From JABDIY01 sp963803845 (lineage in GTDB: Bacteria > Actinomycetota > Acidimicrobiia > Acidimicrobiales > SZUA-35), in contig CAWDNZ010000005.1 of assembly GCA_963803845.1 (NCBI GenBank), forward strand, positions 1,488,001-1,552,000: a stretch of DNA of 64,000 nucleotides. Direction: 5' to 3'. Both the position numbers and the translations under genes were made by a program. How positions within the stretch are numbered: the first letter of the stretch is position 1; each line of letters begins with the position of its first letter. Positions 43,071 to 51,777 of this stretch are shown in pieces. The notes under the pieces are model-generated. The model searched no databases. It worked only from the letters and a program-made list of their open reading frames with translations, and was not told the DNA's origin.

Positions 43071-43439
43071 ATGACACGGTTTCGATTCCCCGCCACCGAG
43101 GTCCCGTCGGGGAGCTGCGTGGAGCTGTGCGATGGATGGGTTGTCGCGACTCGAGACGCTGACGGGAGTGTCGTCGCGTTCGAGAATACCTGCCCCCACT
43201 CGGGACAGCGGCTCGGCGATGCACTCGTCAAGGATGGGGTCCTTCGTTGCCCCCATCATTTCTGGGGGTTCTCCACGGCAACCGGCGCAAACCTCGGCGC
43301 TGGGCAGGGCCTCACGCCAGTTCCGGTGAGCATTCACCAGCACATGGTGGAGATACAGTCGCCGGAACGGTCGGAGCCGGAATCATTCCGAGAAATGATG
43401 CTTCAGCACGCCCGAACATGGTCCCGCGACGATAGGTGA
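43071..43439 (+). CDS. Rieske-type ferredoxin
   Basis: A 122-residue 2Fe-2S protein. NTCPHSGQRLGD and LRCPHHFWGFS carry the CxH and CxxH ligands. A C-terminal helical tail of about 25 residues is extra compared with minimal ferredoxins. It starts next to the IclR stop and is a likely electron carrier for the Rieske oxygenase at 35001, although it is on the other strand. Confidence 0.88.
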   Translation: MTRFRFPATEVPSGSCVELCDGWVVATRDADGSVVAFENTCPHSGQRLGDALVKDGVLRCPHHFWGFSTATGANLGAGQGLTPVPVSIHQHMVEIQSPERSEPESFREMMLQHARTWSRDDR

Positions 43440-43495
43440 ACCACCTGCCGACCGCTCCACCGAACGGTGGCCGGACCGTTTGTTGCAACCGTGGA

Positions 43496-45016
43496 CTAAA
43501 AGTCGGTTTCGACGCCGCCCTCGACAAGCCGGCGGTCTACGAAGTCCCGCAGTTCAGCTTCGATAGAATCGTCGATCGGCGGTTTCTCGTAGTCCTCCAG
43601 CACCGACCGAGCCACGGCGTTGGCTCGACTCCTGGCGTCGGGCGAGCCGCCTTCGGTCCAGGATTCCCAGTTGCGCCAGTCCGACACCATGGGGCTGTAG
43701 AACGCGTCGGTGTACCGGGACTGGGTGTGTTCCTCACCGAAGAAGTGTCCCGCGGGACCCACATCGGCGATAGCACTCACCGCCAACGCGTCCTCGCTCA
43801 GGTCTAGTGGCTCGAGGAATTTCGCCACCATGTTCAGCAAGTCCGCATCGATGACCATTTTCTCATACGACGCATGCAACCCTCCCTCCATCCAGCCGGC
43901 GGCATGCATGATGAAGTGTGCGCCCCCGGTGATGGCTCCCCACAACGCCCACATGGACTCATACCCCGCCTGGGCGTCCACCGCATTGGACGCACTCACG
44001 TTGGAGGATCGGTAGGGAATCCCGTACCGGCGAGTGAGTTGGCCACCCAGAAGTGCCGCTTTGGCGTACTCCGGGGTCCCGAAAGCCGGCGCGCCGGATC
44101 GCATGTCCACATTGGAGGTGAAGCCGCCATACATCACTGGAGATCCCTTCCGGACCACCTGGGTGAGCACCAGCCCCGCCAGTGCTTCGGCGTTTTGCTG
44201 AACGATGGCCCCGGCGATAGTGATCGGTGCCATCGCTCCCGCCAACGTGAACGGCGTGACGATGACAACTTGGTTCCGGGCCGACATCTGCAGGATGCCT
44301 TCCAGCATCGGATGGTCATACCGCAGCGGGGAACTGGCGTTGATGATCGTGATGAGACTGGGTTCCGCTTCGAACGTCTCGTGGTCGATCCCGCGAGAGA
44401 TCCGCGCCATCTCCAGTCCATCAAGGTTTCGTTGCTTTCCGAGGCTGTAAATGTGGAAGGCCTTGTCGGTGAGCGTGTGGGCGTCATATGCGCATTCGAG
44501 ATGTCGGATCGAGGCATGAAGGTCAACGGGCTCCACCGGGAAACCACCGAACACGTGGATGGGGTTTAGCATCTGCCCAAGCCGCAGGAAATCCTGATAT
44601 CCGGGCCGGTCGCCGGTCATTCGATTCCCATCCAAGCTCACGTAGTTCGGCGCACTGGCTACGGCAGCGTTAGTGATCCATTCTCCCCCGATATGTACGT
44701 TCCGCTCCGGATTGCGGCCGTGCAGTGTGTACTCCGCCGGAGCATAGGAGAGGTACTCCATCACCATCTCGGCGTCGAACCGAACCCGCTCCCCGTCCAC
44801 TCTTGCGCCGGCGTCTCGCAACAATCGGAGAGCATCTGGATGCAGGAAGTCCATCCCGGTCTCGGCCAGAACACGAAGCGAGGCTAAGTGAATTGATTCC
44901 AACTCGTCCTCGGACACCAGCGGTGTTGGAGGGAGACGCCGCCGGGCCTGAGCGAAGGGCGGCTGGTCCGCAATGATGCTGCGAACCCGCTTCGTTCGTT
45001 CCCGGCGACGACTCAT
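43496..45016 (-). CDS. MttB-family methyltransferase (non-pyrrolysine)
   Basis: A 506-residue member of the trimethylamine methyltransferase superfamily (COG5598). The TIM-barrel core includes TGMDFLHPDALRLLRDAGA, VSLDGNRMTGDRPGYQDFLR and GGAHFIMHAAGWMEGGL. No in-frame UAG interrupts it, so it is not the Pyl-dependent trimethylamine enzyme. Non-Pyl members demethylate quaternary amines such as glycine betaine or proline betaine with a corrinoid protein. No corrinoid protein or MtgA gene is nearby, so the substrate is unknown. Confidence 0.85.
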   Translation of the reverse strand: MSRRRERTKRVRSIIADQPPFAQARRRLPPTPLVSEDELESIHLASLRVLAETGMDFLHPDALRLLRDAGARVDGERVRFDAEMVMEYLSYAPAEYTLHGRNPERNVHIGGEWITNAAVASAPNYVSLDGNRMTGDRPGYQDFLRLGQMLNPIHVFGGFPVEPVDLHASIRHLECAYDAHTLTDKAFHIYSLGKQRNLDGLEMARISRGIDHETFEAEPSLITIINASSPLRYDHPMLEGILQMSARNQVVIVTPFTLAGAMAPITIAGAIVQQNAEALAGLVLTQVVRKGSPVMYGGFTSNVDMRSGAPAFGTPEYAKAALLGGQLTRRYGIPYRSSNVSASNAVDAQAGYESMWALWGAITGGAHFIMHAAGWMEGGLHASYEKMVIDADLLNMVAKFLEPLDLSEDALAVSAIADVGPAGHFFGEEHTQSRYTDAFYSPMVSDWRNWESWTEGGSPDARSRANAVARSVLEDYEKPPIDDSIEAELRDFVDRRLVEGGVETDF

Positions 45017-45042
45017 TCGGCCAACGTTAGATCAAGCACTGT

Positions 45043-45076
45043 CTCTTCACCTGTCTCAGCCTCTTCACCTGTCTCA
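45043..45076. repeat. two direct copies of a 16-bp sequence
   Basis: CTCTTCACCTGTCTCA occurs at 45043-45058 and 45061-45076, 18 bp apart, in the 91-bp gap between the MttB gene start and the SDR gene end. Small local duplication; no function seen. Confidence 0.8.
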
Positions 45077-45107
45077 TCGAGGACGACCAGCGTGTCCCCG
45101 TACAGCG

Positions 45108-45863
45108 CTAGATGCCAAGGAAGTCGATCGTGGCACCGCCGTCGAGCACCAGCGTCTGCCCCGTCACCCACCCGGCCGCATCCGAGCACAGATACATGGC
45201 CGCGTTGGCGATGTCCTCCACCTCGCCCAACCGCTTCAACGGGTAGGCCTTGGCAGCCTTCTCGCCCCGCTCACCTTCCCACAGCAGACGAGCGAAGTCG
45301 GTCTTGATCAAGGCAGGCGCTACAGCGTTCACCCGCACGCCGGGAGCCAGTTCGGCAGCCAACTGTTTGGTCGTGTGAATCAGCGCCGCCTTGGTCATGT
45401 TGTAGACCGCCAGCTCGCTGCTGGTGGCCAGCCCGCCCACTGAGGCAATGTTCAGAACAACGCCGCCCTTCTCCTTCATGCCGGCATTCCATGCGGCCTG
45501 GGTCCACACAAGAGGAGCGGTGAGATTGACCTGGATCGTCTTGTTCCAACGAGGCAGGTCGGCTTCGATCATGGGGCCCACGTAGGGATTGGTAGCCGCA
45601 TTGTTGACCAAAACGTCGATCCCGCCGAACTGCTTGATGGTGGCTCTCACCACCTCTGTGGCCGACTCCGCATCCCCCACGTTGGACGGCATCCAGAAAC
45701 ACTCGTTGCCGATCTCCGACGCCGCCGCCTCCAGTTGCTCCGCCTTGCGAGCCGTGATCACGACGTTTGCACCCGCCTCGGCAAAGGCCATGGCGATGGC
45801 CTTGCCGATCCCCCGTGACCCTCCCGTCACTAGAGCCGTCTTGCCGTCCAATCGAAGTTCCAT
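45108..45863 (-). CDS. SDR-family oxidoreductase
   Basis: A 251-residue classical SDR. TGGSRGIGKAIAMAF at residue 12 binds the cofactor, NNAATNPY follows, YNMTK replaces YxxxK with the usual Tyr/Lys, and it ends GQTLVLDGGATIDF. The ATG at 45863 (MELRLDGKTALV) is the normal start. It resembles glucose/ribitol dehydrogenase-type SDRs of unknown substrate. It is unlinked in sequence to the neighbouring ABC remnant. Confidence 0.9.
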   Translation of the reverse strand: MELRLDGKTALVTGGSRGIGKAIAMAFAEAGANVVITARKAEQLEAAASEIGNECFWMPSNVGDAESATEVVRATIKQFGGIDVLVNNAATNPYVGPMIEADLPRWNKTIQVNLTAPLVWTQAAWNAGMKEKGGVVLNIASVGGLATSSELAVYNMTKAALIHTTKQLAAELAPGVRVNAVAPALIKTDFARLLWEGERGEKAAKAYPLKRLGEVEDIANAAMYLCSDAAGWVTGQTLVLDGGATIDFLGI

Positions 45864-46031
45864 GGACGGCACAGTAGGAAAGGCTCCCGCGAAACAAAAT
45901 GCCAACCGAGTCCGGCCGGGGCTTCAGGTCAATCTGGCGGTCGGGACCAACTCGTGGGCGGTGCTCACGCCGGACCATTTCTGCAGCTCTGCATCGAAGT
46001 CGATAGGTTCGACGATTGCGAGCCGGTCGAA

Positions 46032-46907
46032 CTAACGCGACGCCACCGGTAGCTGGGCGGTGGTGGCGTCTTCTTGCCTCGACACCATTGACCCGACGGC
46101 AGCGTAGGCAGTGGCGTAGAAGGCGAATCCGAGGAGGAACGTCAGGACAGACAACGGCACCGTGGTCCACACACTGGCGGGGATTGAGATGTCCTGCACC
46201 AGGATCAGCCCGACACCCAGCCCGGCCGCGAAGATCAGCATCTGAATAAGGGCCAGGATCCCCAGGCCGAGCACCTTGCCGGTCAACAGCGTCGACGGAC
46301 GCACATGCGACAAGAGGATCTCCACGACCTTCGAGGATTTCTCCTCGATGACACCCATCATCAGAAAGGAGCCCCAGATCTGGAGCAGCATGAACGTGGC
46401 GAGACCGGCGACGCCGGCCGCAGCGAAACGGACGCCGAACTCGTCGTCTCCGCCGTCGAGTCGAACTTCATCAATGGAGACCTGGACGAAGAGCGTTCCG
46501 AGATCGGAGGCACTCAGACCGAGGCGCTGGGCACGCTGGGAGAACGTCGCCTGCTGGACGGTGTCGCGGACATATCCGTCGAGCGCGAAGTCCGGCAGAC
46601 CTTCCCAGGTGAGCGTGCTCCCGTCGAAAAGGACGTCGATGGTCCCGTCGCCGAGCTGGGCTTCGCCGTCGTCGACGACCTCGACGGTCGGGTCTACGTC
46701 TTCGTTGCCGATGTCGAGCGCTTCGACGAACGCCTCCCCGTTTCCCGTAACGCCGATCGTGACCTCGCGTGCCTCGTTGGTGCTGGCCAGGAAGAGTTGG
46801 ACACCAGCCACCGCCATGACGCCGACGAACAGTACACCGGTTAAACCCAGGAACGCCTTCGAACGTCCACGGGTCACGATCTCTCGCATGGCGATCGTCC
46901 AGATCAT
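46032..46907 (-). pseudogene. ABC-2 type permease, C-terminally truncated
   Basis: A 291-residue NatB-like permease remnant. The N-terminal transmembrane helix (GLTGVLFVGVMAVAGVQLFL), the long extracellular loop and three or four later helices (FMLLQIWGSFLMMGVIEEKS, LGLGILALIQMLIFAAGLG, VPLSVLTFLLGFAFYATAY) are present. It stops at TAG 46032 right after DATTAQLPVASR, where intact relatives continue with two or three more helices. Beyond the stop the same frame reads VEPIDFDAELQKWSG to a TGA at 45924, unlike a permease. With the damaged ATPase next door, this looks like a decayed exporter. Confidence 0.65.
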
Positions 46908-46929
46908 CTGGTCATGTCGTGGTCGGGAG

Positions 46930-47868
46930 CTACCAAAGCACCGCTGATGCTCGGGCCAACGAGCTGGTGAAGACCTCATCGAGCGCCGGTGGCTCCAGCG
47001 CCACTTCGGCGACGATGCCGGCCGACAGCGCCTGGGCGAGTCGGCGGCGACGTCGGCGTTGCGATGCAGGCGAACCACCGCCCGGAGGCCGTCGAACGAC
47101 TCAACCGTGCCGTCGATCGGTTGCCACTCGTCGAGCGGATTGACCCACCGAACCCGCAGCCAGCGGGTCGGCGATGCCGAACGAAGATCGCTGATCGCCC
47201 CGGCCGCCACCATCCGACCATCGGCCACGATCACAACCGTTCGCACAGGTCCTCAACGATGTCCAGTTGATGGGACGAGAAGAGGACGCTGGCACCGCTC
47301 GTGGCCCGCTCGGCGATGACGAGGCGCATCGTTTCGGCGGCCACCGGGTCGAGTCCAGCGAACGGCTCGTCGAGCACTAGGAGATCGGGATCGTGAACCA
47401 GTGAAACCGCCAGCTGAACCCGTTGCTGATTCCCACCTGAGAGCTCCTGCACCAGTGCATCGGCTCGGACCGTCAAGGCCAGCGTTCGAGCCATTGGTCC
47501 GCCCGGGCCAAGGCATCCGAGCGGCTCAAACCGGCCAGCCGTCCGAAATAGACAACTTGTTCGTGGACCTTCATTCGGGCGTAGAGGCCACGCTCCTGAG
47601 GCATGTATCCGATGCCATTCCGAGCGTTGTCGTCGATTGCCCGGCCGTTCCAGGTGATCGTGCCGCGATCGGGCCGCACCATGCCGAGGATCGCCCGCAT
47701 GGTGGTGGTCTTGCCCGATCCGTTGGGACCGAGGAAACCGATCAGTGCGCCGGGTGGGACCGACAGGTCGAGCCCGTCCACGGCGGCCACAGATCCGTAA
47801 CGCTTGGCTAGATCGGTTATCCGGAGACCGGCCTGGTCGTCTTCCCATGGCTCCATTGCGGTAGTCAA
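46930..47868 (-). pseudogene. ABC transporter ATPase with three frameshifts
   Basis: Three minus-strand frames add up to one NatA-like ATPase of about 313 residues. Frame 1 has LRITDLAKRYGSVAAVDGL and Walker A GFLGPNGSGKTTTMRAI. After a break near 47481 the next frame carries LSGGNQQRVQLAVSLVHDPD (signature) and LLVLDEPFAGLDPVAAET (Walker B). Breaks near 47236 and 47036 separate VIVADGRMVAAGAISDLR and a final ALEPPALDEVFTSSL. Each break is mended by adding one base. It ends 22 bp before the permease. It is real decay or three errors in one gene. Confidence 0.8.
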
Positions 47869-47943
47869 CAGCGGGCGAGGAGCAGTTCCAATGGCCGCAC
47901 GAACTATCGTAAAGGCATCGACACCTTTGGCCGAAAAGGTGAC

Positions 47944-48528
47944 ATGGCGGTCACTTCATCACCGGGATCTGACTCGGGGTTTCTTAGCCCTGAGCAGGGG
48001 AAGCACCTGGCCCAAAAGGGCTACGAATTACTCATCAGGATGGCGACCAAGGCGAGCCGGGTGACCCACGTACTCTTTCTCATGACCGCCCTGATCTGTG
48101 GGTTAGCGCTCATAACGGGACTGCTGGCATTGTCGGGAACGCTCCGTACGCTCTGGCTTCTCACTGGTGGCGTGATCACAGCTATCGGCGTCGGAGCGGC
48201 CTTTCGATCATGGCGATCCTTGACCAAAATCACCGAGCAAGCTGCCGGGATCAGCCAAAGTTTCGATCGTCTGGTGCACACGATCTCGAACGCCAAGGGC
48301 TTACGGTCGCTCGACGAGGCAGACCTTGAGAAGATGGGTGTCTTCCGGCAGGCGAAGTTGACCCGCACCATCAAGCGAACGATCAAGGATTCGGTCGGAG
48401 AATTTCAGGACCTGTCGGCGGCGTTCACCGCCGTCTCGTCGTTCCCGTCCGTTGTCATCACCGCACTCGCCGCCATCATCATCAGCGGCAGCCTGGGGTT
48501 CATCTTCTTGGTCATGCTTCTGACCTGA
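47944..48528 (+). CDS. hypothetical membrane protein
   Basis: A 194-residue protein not recognised. Hydrophobic segments at about residues 42-65 (VLFLMTALICGLALITGLLA), 69-87 (RTLWLLTGGVITAIGVGAAF) and the last 25 residues (VVITALAAIIISGSLGFIFL) would span the membrane. The part between (SLTKITEQAAGISQSFDRLV and following) is amphipathic and helical. The neighbours give no hint. Confidence 0.6.
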   Translation: MAVTSSPGSDSGFLSPEQGKHLAQKGYELLIRMATKASRVTHVLFLMTALICGLALITGLLALSGTLRTLWLLTGGVITAIGVGAAFRSWRSLTKITEQAAGISQSFDRLVHTISNAKGLRSLDEADLEKMGVFRQAKLTRTIKRTIKDSVGEFQDLSAAFTAVSSFPSVVITALAAIIISGSLGFIFLVMLLT

Positions 48529-48558
48529 ACCGATAAGGCAAGCACAGACGCTGTGCTG

Positions 48559-49332
48559 TCAGGACATCGTGAGCCCGCCGGAGACCGAAAGGGTCTGACC
48601 AGTGATGAACCCAGCCTCTTCGGATGCGAAATAGGCCACCGCCGACGCCACCTCGGTTGGTTGTCCTAGACGCTTCATCGGGGCGGCACGAGCCATTGCG
48701 CCTACCACTTTCTCGCCGTCATCACTGGCCGCCACGATGCCGTCGAGGAGCGGCGTTTGCGTGGGTCCAGGGCATACCACATTGGCCGTGATTCCGTTCC
48801 GGGCCATCTCTCGGGCAATTGTTTTGGTGAACGAAATCACGCCGCCCTTGGCCCCGGAATACACCGCCTCGAGCGAAGAACCCACGCGTGCGGCGTCTGA
48901 ACTGATATTCACCACCCGACCCCAGCGCTGGTGGACCATCGCTGGAAGGCAGTGGTGGGTAGTGCGCAGCACGCCCTTGAAGTTGATGTCGATCACCTTG
49001 TCCCAGAAGCGTTCGTCGGTATCGAGGAAAGGCATCAGCGAATCCCAGCCCGCGCAGTTGACAAGAATGTCTACGGCGCCGAGTTCTTCGATCGTCCTGA
49101 AGTACCCCTCGCTGACAGAGTGATCGCTCGTGACATCCATCGCCACACCGATCGCCGTGCCACCAGATCCAGCGATCATGCCCGCCGTCTTGTCAGCCGT
49201 GGAGCTGTTGAGATCAGCAACTGCGACGTTACAGCCAGCCTCCGCGAGTGCCACACAGACGGCTCGGCCGATCCCGCTTCCGCCACCGGTCACAAGAGCT
49301 GTCCTGGCGGCCGCGTGGGAGTGGGTGGTCAT
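48559..49332 (-). CDS. SDR resembling 2-hydroxycyclohexanecarboxyl-CoA dehydrogenase (BadH)
   Basis: A 257-residue SDR. TGGGSGIGRAVCVAL, NCAGWDSLMPF, NISSDAARVGSSLEAVYSGAK and VVCPGPTQTPLL match the BadH/FabG-like group, which oxidises hydroxyacyl-CoA intermediates of alicyclic rings. The C-terminus GQTLSVSGGLTMS is normal. The start lies only four bases from the tRNA-Arg 3' end. The substrate is inferred from family alone. Confidence 0.85.
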   Translation of the reverse strand: MTTHSHAAARTALVTGGGSGIGRAVCVALAEAGCNVAVADLNSSTADKTAGMIAGSGGTAIGVAMDVTSDHSVSEGYFRTIEELGAVDILVNCAGWDSLMPFLDTDERFWDKVIDINFKGVLRTTHHCLPAMVHQRWGRVVNISSDAARVGSSLEAVYSGAKGGVISFTKTIAREMARNGITANVVCPGPTQTPLLDGIVAASDDGEKVVGAMARAAPMKRLGQPTEVASAVAYFASEEAGFITGQTLSVSGGLTMS

Positions 49333-49335
49333 TTG

Positions 49336-49409
49336 CGCCCACGCGAGGACTCGAACCCCGAACCTGAGAGGTAGAAGCTCTCCGCTCTATCCAGTTGAGC
49401 TACGTAGGC
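49336..49409 (-). tRNA. tRNA-Arg (TCT)
   Basis: Read on the minus strand, the acceptor stem GCCTACG pairs with CGTGGGC, including one G-U pair. The D arm contains GCTC-AACTGGATA-GAGC, the anticodon stem GAGAG/CTCTC encloses CTTCTAC with anticodon TCT, and the T arm has GGTTCGAGTCC-like GTTCGAG. The discriminator is G and CCA is not encoded. Confidence 0.93.
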
Positions 49410-49422
49410 AAGCTCGGTTCCC

Positions 49423-49428
49423 ATTATA
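49423..49428 (-). promoter_or_regulatory. -10 box of the tRNA-Arg gene
   Basis: The minus strand reads TATAAT at 49428-49423, about 14 bases upstream of the tRNA 5' end. A -35 box is not obvious (AGGTT-like sequence about 18 bases further upstream). Confidence 0.6.
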
Positions 49429-49487
49429 GCCCCATCACGGCCGCCGAACCTGGTGGTTAGCCGCTGCGTGAACGCCTCCAGTGTCAA

Positions 49488-50693
49488 TCAGGGCGACGGT
49501 TTGGCGAAGTACTCGTGGACGGTTGCCACCATGATCCGCACTCCGATAGCGATGGCCCGTTCGTCCACATCGAAATGGCCGGCGTGAAGGTCCATCCGGG
49601 GACCGGTGTTGTCGGGGTTGTGGGTGCCCACACGGATATACACCGATGGCACCTCGCGTGTGAACCAGGCGAAGTCGTCGGCGCCCCAGCTCTGCTCAGC
49701 CTCGTGAATACCCGCCTCCGTGAGCTGCGCCAGACCGGCCCGCCGAACAAGCTCCACCATCCCCTGATCATTCACCACTGGAGGGACGCCGTGAATGTAG
49801 GAAACCTGATGTGCGGCGGGGGTGCCGGCCAGGAGTTCCTCGAGCGCCTGATCGAACAGCTTCGGCAGCCGCTCCCACAAGGCAGCCGACGGCGTGCGCA
49901 CCGACGCTCGCAACAGGCCATGAGATGGGATCACATTGCCCGCATCGCCGGCGTGGAATGCACCAAACACCAACTTGACCGCACCGGCGCCGTCGGCAAG
50001 TTCCTGGAGGCGGGCCGGCAGGTCGATAACCAGACGGGACGCGACAGTGATCAGGTCAACCGTTTCCTCTGGCCGCGCCGTGTGTCCACCGGGCCCAGAC
50101 AACTCAATCTCCACCATGTCGGCCGCCGAGGTGATGGCCCCGGCTCGCAATGCGATGGAGCCCACATCCATCTTGGGCATGCAGTGCACGCCAACGACCG
50201 CAGACACGCCATCCAGCCCACCGTCGCTGATGACGTCCAAAGCACCGCCGGGGAAACGCTCCTCGGCCGGTTGAAAGAGAAAACGCAGGGGACCCGGCAG
50301 CTGGTCACGATGATGGGCAAAGTACAGCGCCGTACCCAACATGACCGCTGTGTGCACATCGTGGCCACATGCGTGGGCTACCCCTGGCACTTGGCTGCGA
50401 TACGGCACGTCCTTCTCATCATCCATGGCCAGCGCATCAATGTCGGCCCGCAGCGCCAGCCGCTGCGAGTCACCACGGTTGTCCGCGGGGTCCAAGTCCG
50501 AAACCAATCCCGTTCCAACGGCCAGGGTGCGGGGGGCAAGGCCAGCCAAAAGCAACCGCTCGAACACCAGCTCGGTCGTGGCATGTTCGGCGCCGCTGAG
50601 CTCCGGATGGGCATGGATGTTGCGCCGAATGGCAATGAGCCCTTCTGTGTGTTCGGCCAGCCATTGGTCCAGCACGGGGTCGCTCTCAGTCAT
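49488..50693 (-). CDS. M20-family amidohydrolase
   Basis: A 401-residue M20D peptidase/amidohydrolase of the IAA-amino-acid hydrolase or hippurate hydrolase type. RRNIHAHPELSGAEHATTE is the N-terminal signature, GVAHACGHDVHTAVML and FQPAEERFPGGA hold the metal ligands, and GGHTARPEETVD begins the dimerisation domain. It hydrolyses N-acyl amino acids. The segment after its start leads into the short-repeat cluster. Confidence 0.92.
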   Translation of the reverse strand: MTESDPVLDQWLAEHTEGLIAIRRNIHAHPELSGAEHATTELVFERLLLAGLAPRTLAVGTGLVSDLDPADNRGDSQRLALRADIDALAMDDEKDVPYRSQVPGVAHACGHDVHTAVMLGTALYFAHHRDQLPGPLRFLFQPAEERFPGGALDVISDGGLDGVSAVVGVHCMPKMDVGSIALRAGAITSAADMVEIELSGPGGHTARPEETVDLITVASRLVIDLPARLQELADGAGAVKLVFGAFHAGDAGNVIPSHGLLRASVRTPSAALWERLPKLFDQALEELLAGTPAAHQVSYIHGVPPVVNDQGMVELVRRAGLAQLTEAGIHEAEQSWGADDFAWFTREVPSVYIRVGTHNPDNTGPRMDLHAGHFDVDERAIAIGVRIMVATVHEYFAKPSP

Positions 50694-50785
50694 AAAACAC
50701 CGTCACTCACTGGAAACGCTCGCAGGCCAGCTCGTCGGCCAAGTGATCCACCACGTCCAGCAGGGTACCGCCACCCTCGATCAGC

Positions 50786-50996
50786 TGGCGTGGTTTGAAC
50801 GCCCCCGGAGGGACAGCCCCCATGCGTGGCGTTTGAACGCCCCCCGAAGGCAAAGCATGCGTGGCGTTTGAACGCCCCCCGGAGGGACAGCACGGTGAGC
50901 AGTCCACCCAGTCGGTGCCGATACATCTGCTGCAACGCCGAAGGCAAAGCATGCGTGGCGTTTGAACGCCCCCCGGAGGGACAGCACGGTGAGCAG
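50786..50996. repeat. cluster of short palindrome-containing repeats
   Basis: Four copies of a unit of about 35 bp occur at 50786-50817, 50822-50856, 50857-50891 and 50951-50985. Each contains the dyad GGCGTTTGAACGCC (the first copy is a variant) and ends in GAGGGACAGC or AAGGCAAAGC. A longer 58-bp direct repeat covers 50845-50902 and 50939-50996. The cluster lies in the 316-bp gap between the amidohydrolase start and the gene ending at 51010, which holds no gene. Confidence 0.85.
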
Positions 50997-51009
50997 AGCG
51001 AGTACGGAA

Positions 51010-51699
51010 TCAGAGCCCGGCGGGGCGAGGGACGTGGACCGTCTTGGCCAGCGCAACGTTGATGATGGCGATCGCTGGACCCATTTCGGAACGCAATTGT
51101 TGGGAGAGTTTGCGAGTCTTCAGCACCGAAGATACGAGGCTGAATCCGGCGTACTGCAGCCAGTACTCCTTGGGAGCCCGGTCGTAGTGGGCCATGGTGT
51201 ACACGTCGCGCGGGATCTGCACAGTTTGCAGATACTTGATCATGCCCACCTTGGCATAACCCAGCGAGCTGGCTCGGAGATCCCGAATCTTGCGATCGGT
51301 CACCCGGTTGAACGTCTCCACCCAGTCGGTGGTGATCGGAGCGTCGTCGGTCCAGTCGGCCACCATGATGCAGGCGGCTGCGGAACGAAAGAGGCCGATC
51401 AGACGGTCGTTCCGAACCTCGAGGGTAAGCGTGTCGTCCTCGAGCAGGAAGTCGAACGTCTCGAGTAGGACGAACGAGATCGGCTCGTTCCGGTCTTGGG
51501 CGGCGGTGAACTCGGTTACCTGAGCACGCTGGGCGGCGAGGCTGTTCAATTGATCGTTGAAGCCAGCGGTGCGGGCCTTATGTTCAACCAGTTCGCTCTG
51601 TTCCAGCTCGATCGTTTCCAGGAGCGCGCCGAGAGATGCCAAAACCGCCTGCTTGTTCGAGGGTGCCGGCGTGGCAGCGATGATCTCAGCAGCATCCAT
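51010..51699 (-). CDS. hypothetical protein
   Basis: A 229-residue soluble, helix-rich protein from ATG 51699, not recognised. It begins MDAAEIIAATPAPSNKQAVL, has a heptad-like acidic stretch (ALLETIELEQSELVEHKART), then a central VADWTDDAPITTDWVETFN region and a Tyr-rich part (TMAHYDRAPKEYWLQYAGF). The open frame extends further upstream, but that part is antisense to engB. It is divergent from engB. Confidence 0.6.
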   Translation of the reverse strand: MDAAEIIAATPAPSNKQAVLASLGALLETIELEQSELVEHKARTAGFNDQLNSLAAQRAQVTEFTAAQDRNEPISFVLLETFDFLLEDDTLTLEVRNDRLIGLFRSAAACIMVADWTDDAPITTDWVETFNRVTDRKIRDLRASSLGYAKVGMIKYLQTVQIPRDVYTMAHYDRAPKEYWLQYAGFSLVSSVLKTRKLSQQLRSEMGPAIAIINVALAKTVHVPRPAGL

Positions 51700-51777
51700 A
51701 CGCCTTCCTATCGACCGCCTTCTAGGTCCTCTTGAGATACTCAGAACATCGAATTGTTCTGCTCCTAGTCTGATCGG

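Noticed and set aside
43496..45016. Pyrrolysine-dependent trimethylamine methyltransferase
   Set aside because: No in-frame UAG exists and no pylTSBCD genes are visible.
50786..50996. CRISPR array
   Set aside because: Units are nearly contiguous with irregular gaps, spacers are not uniform, and no cas gene is nearby.
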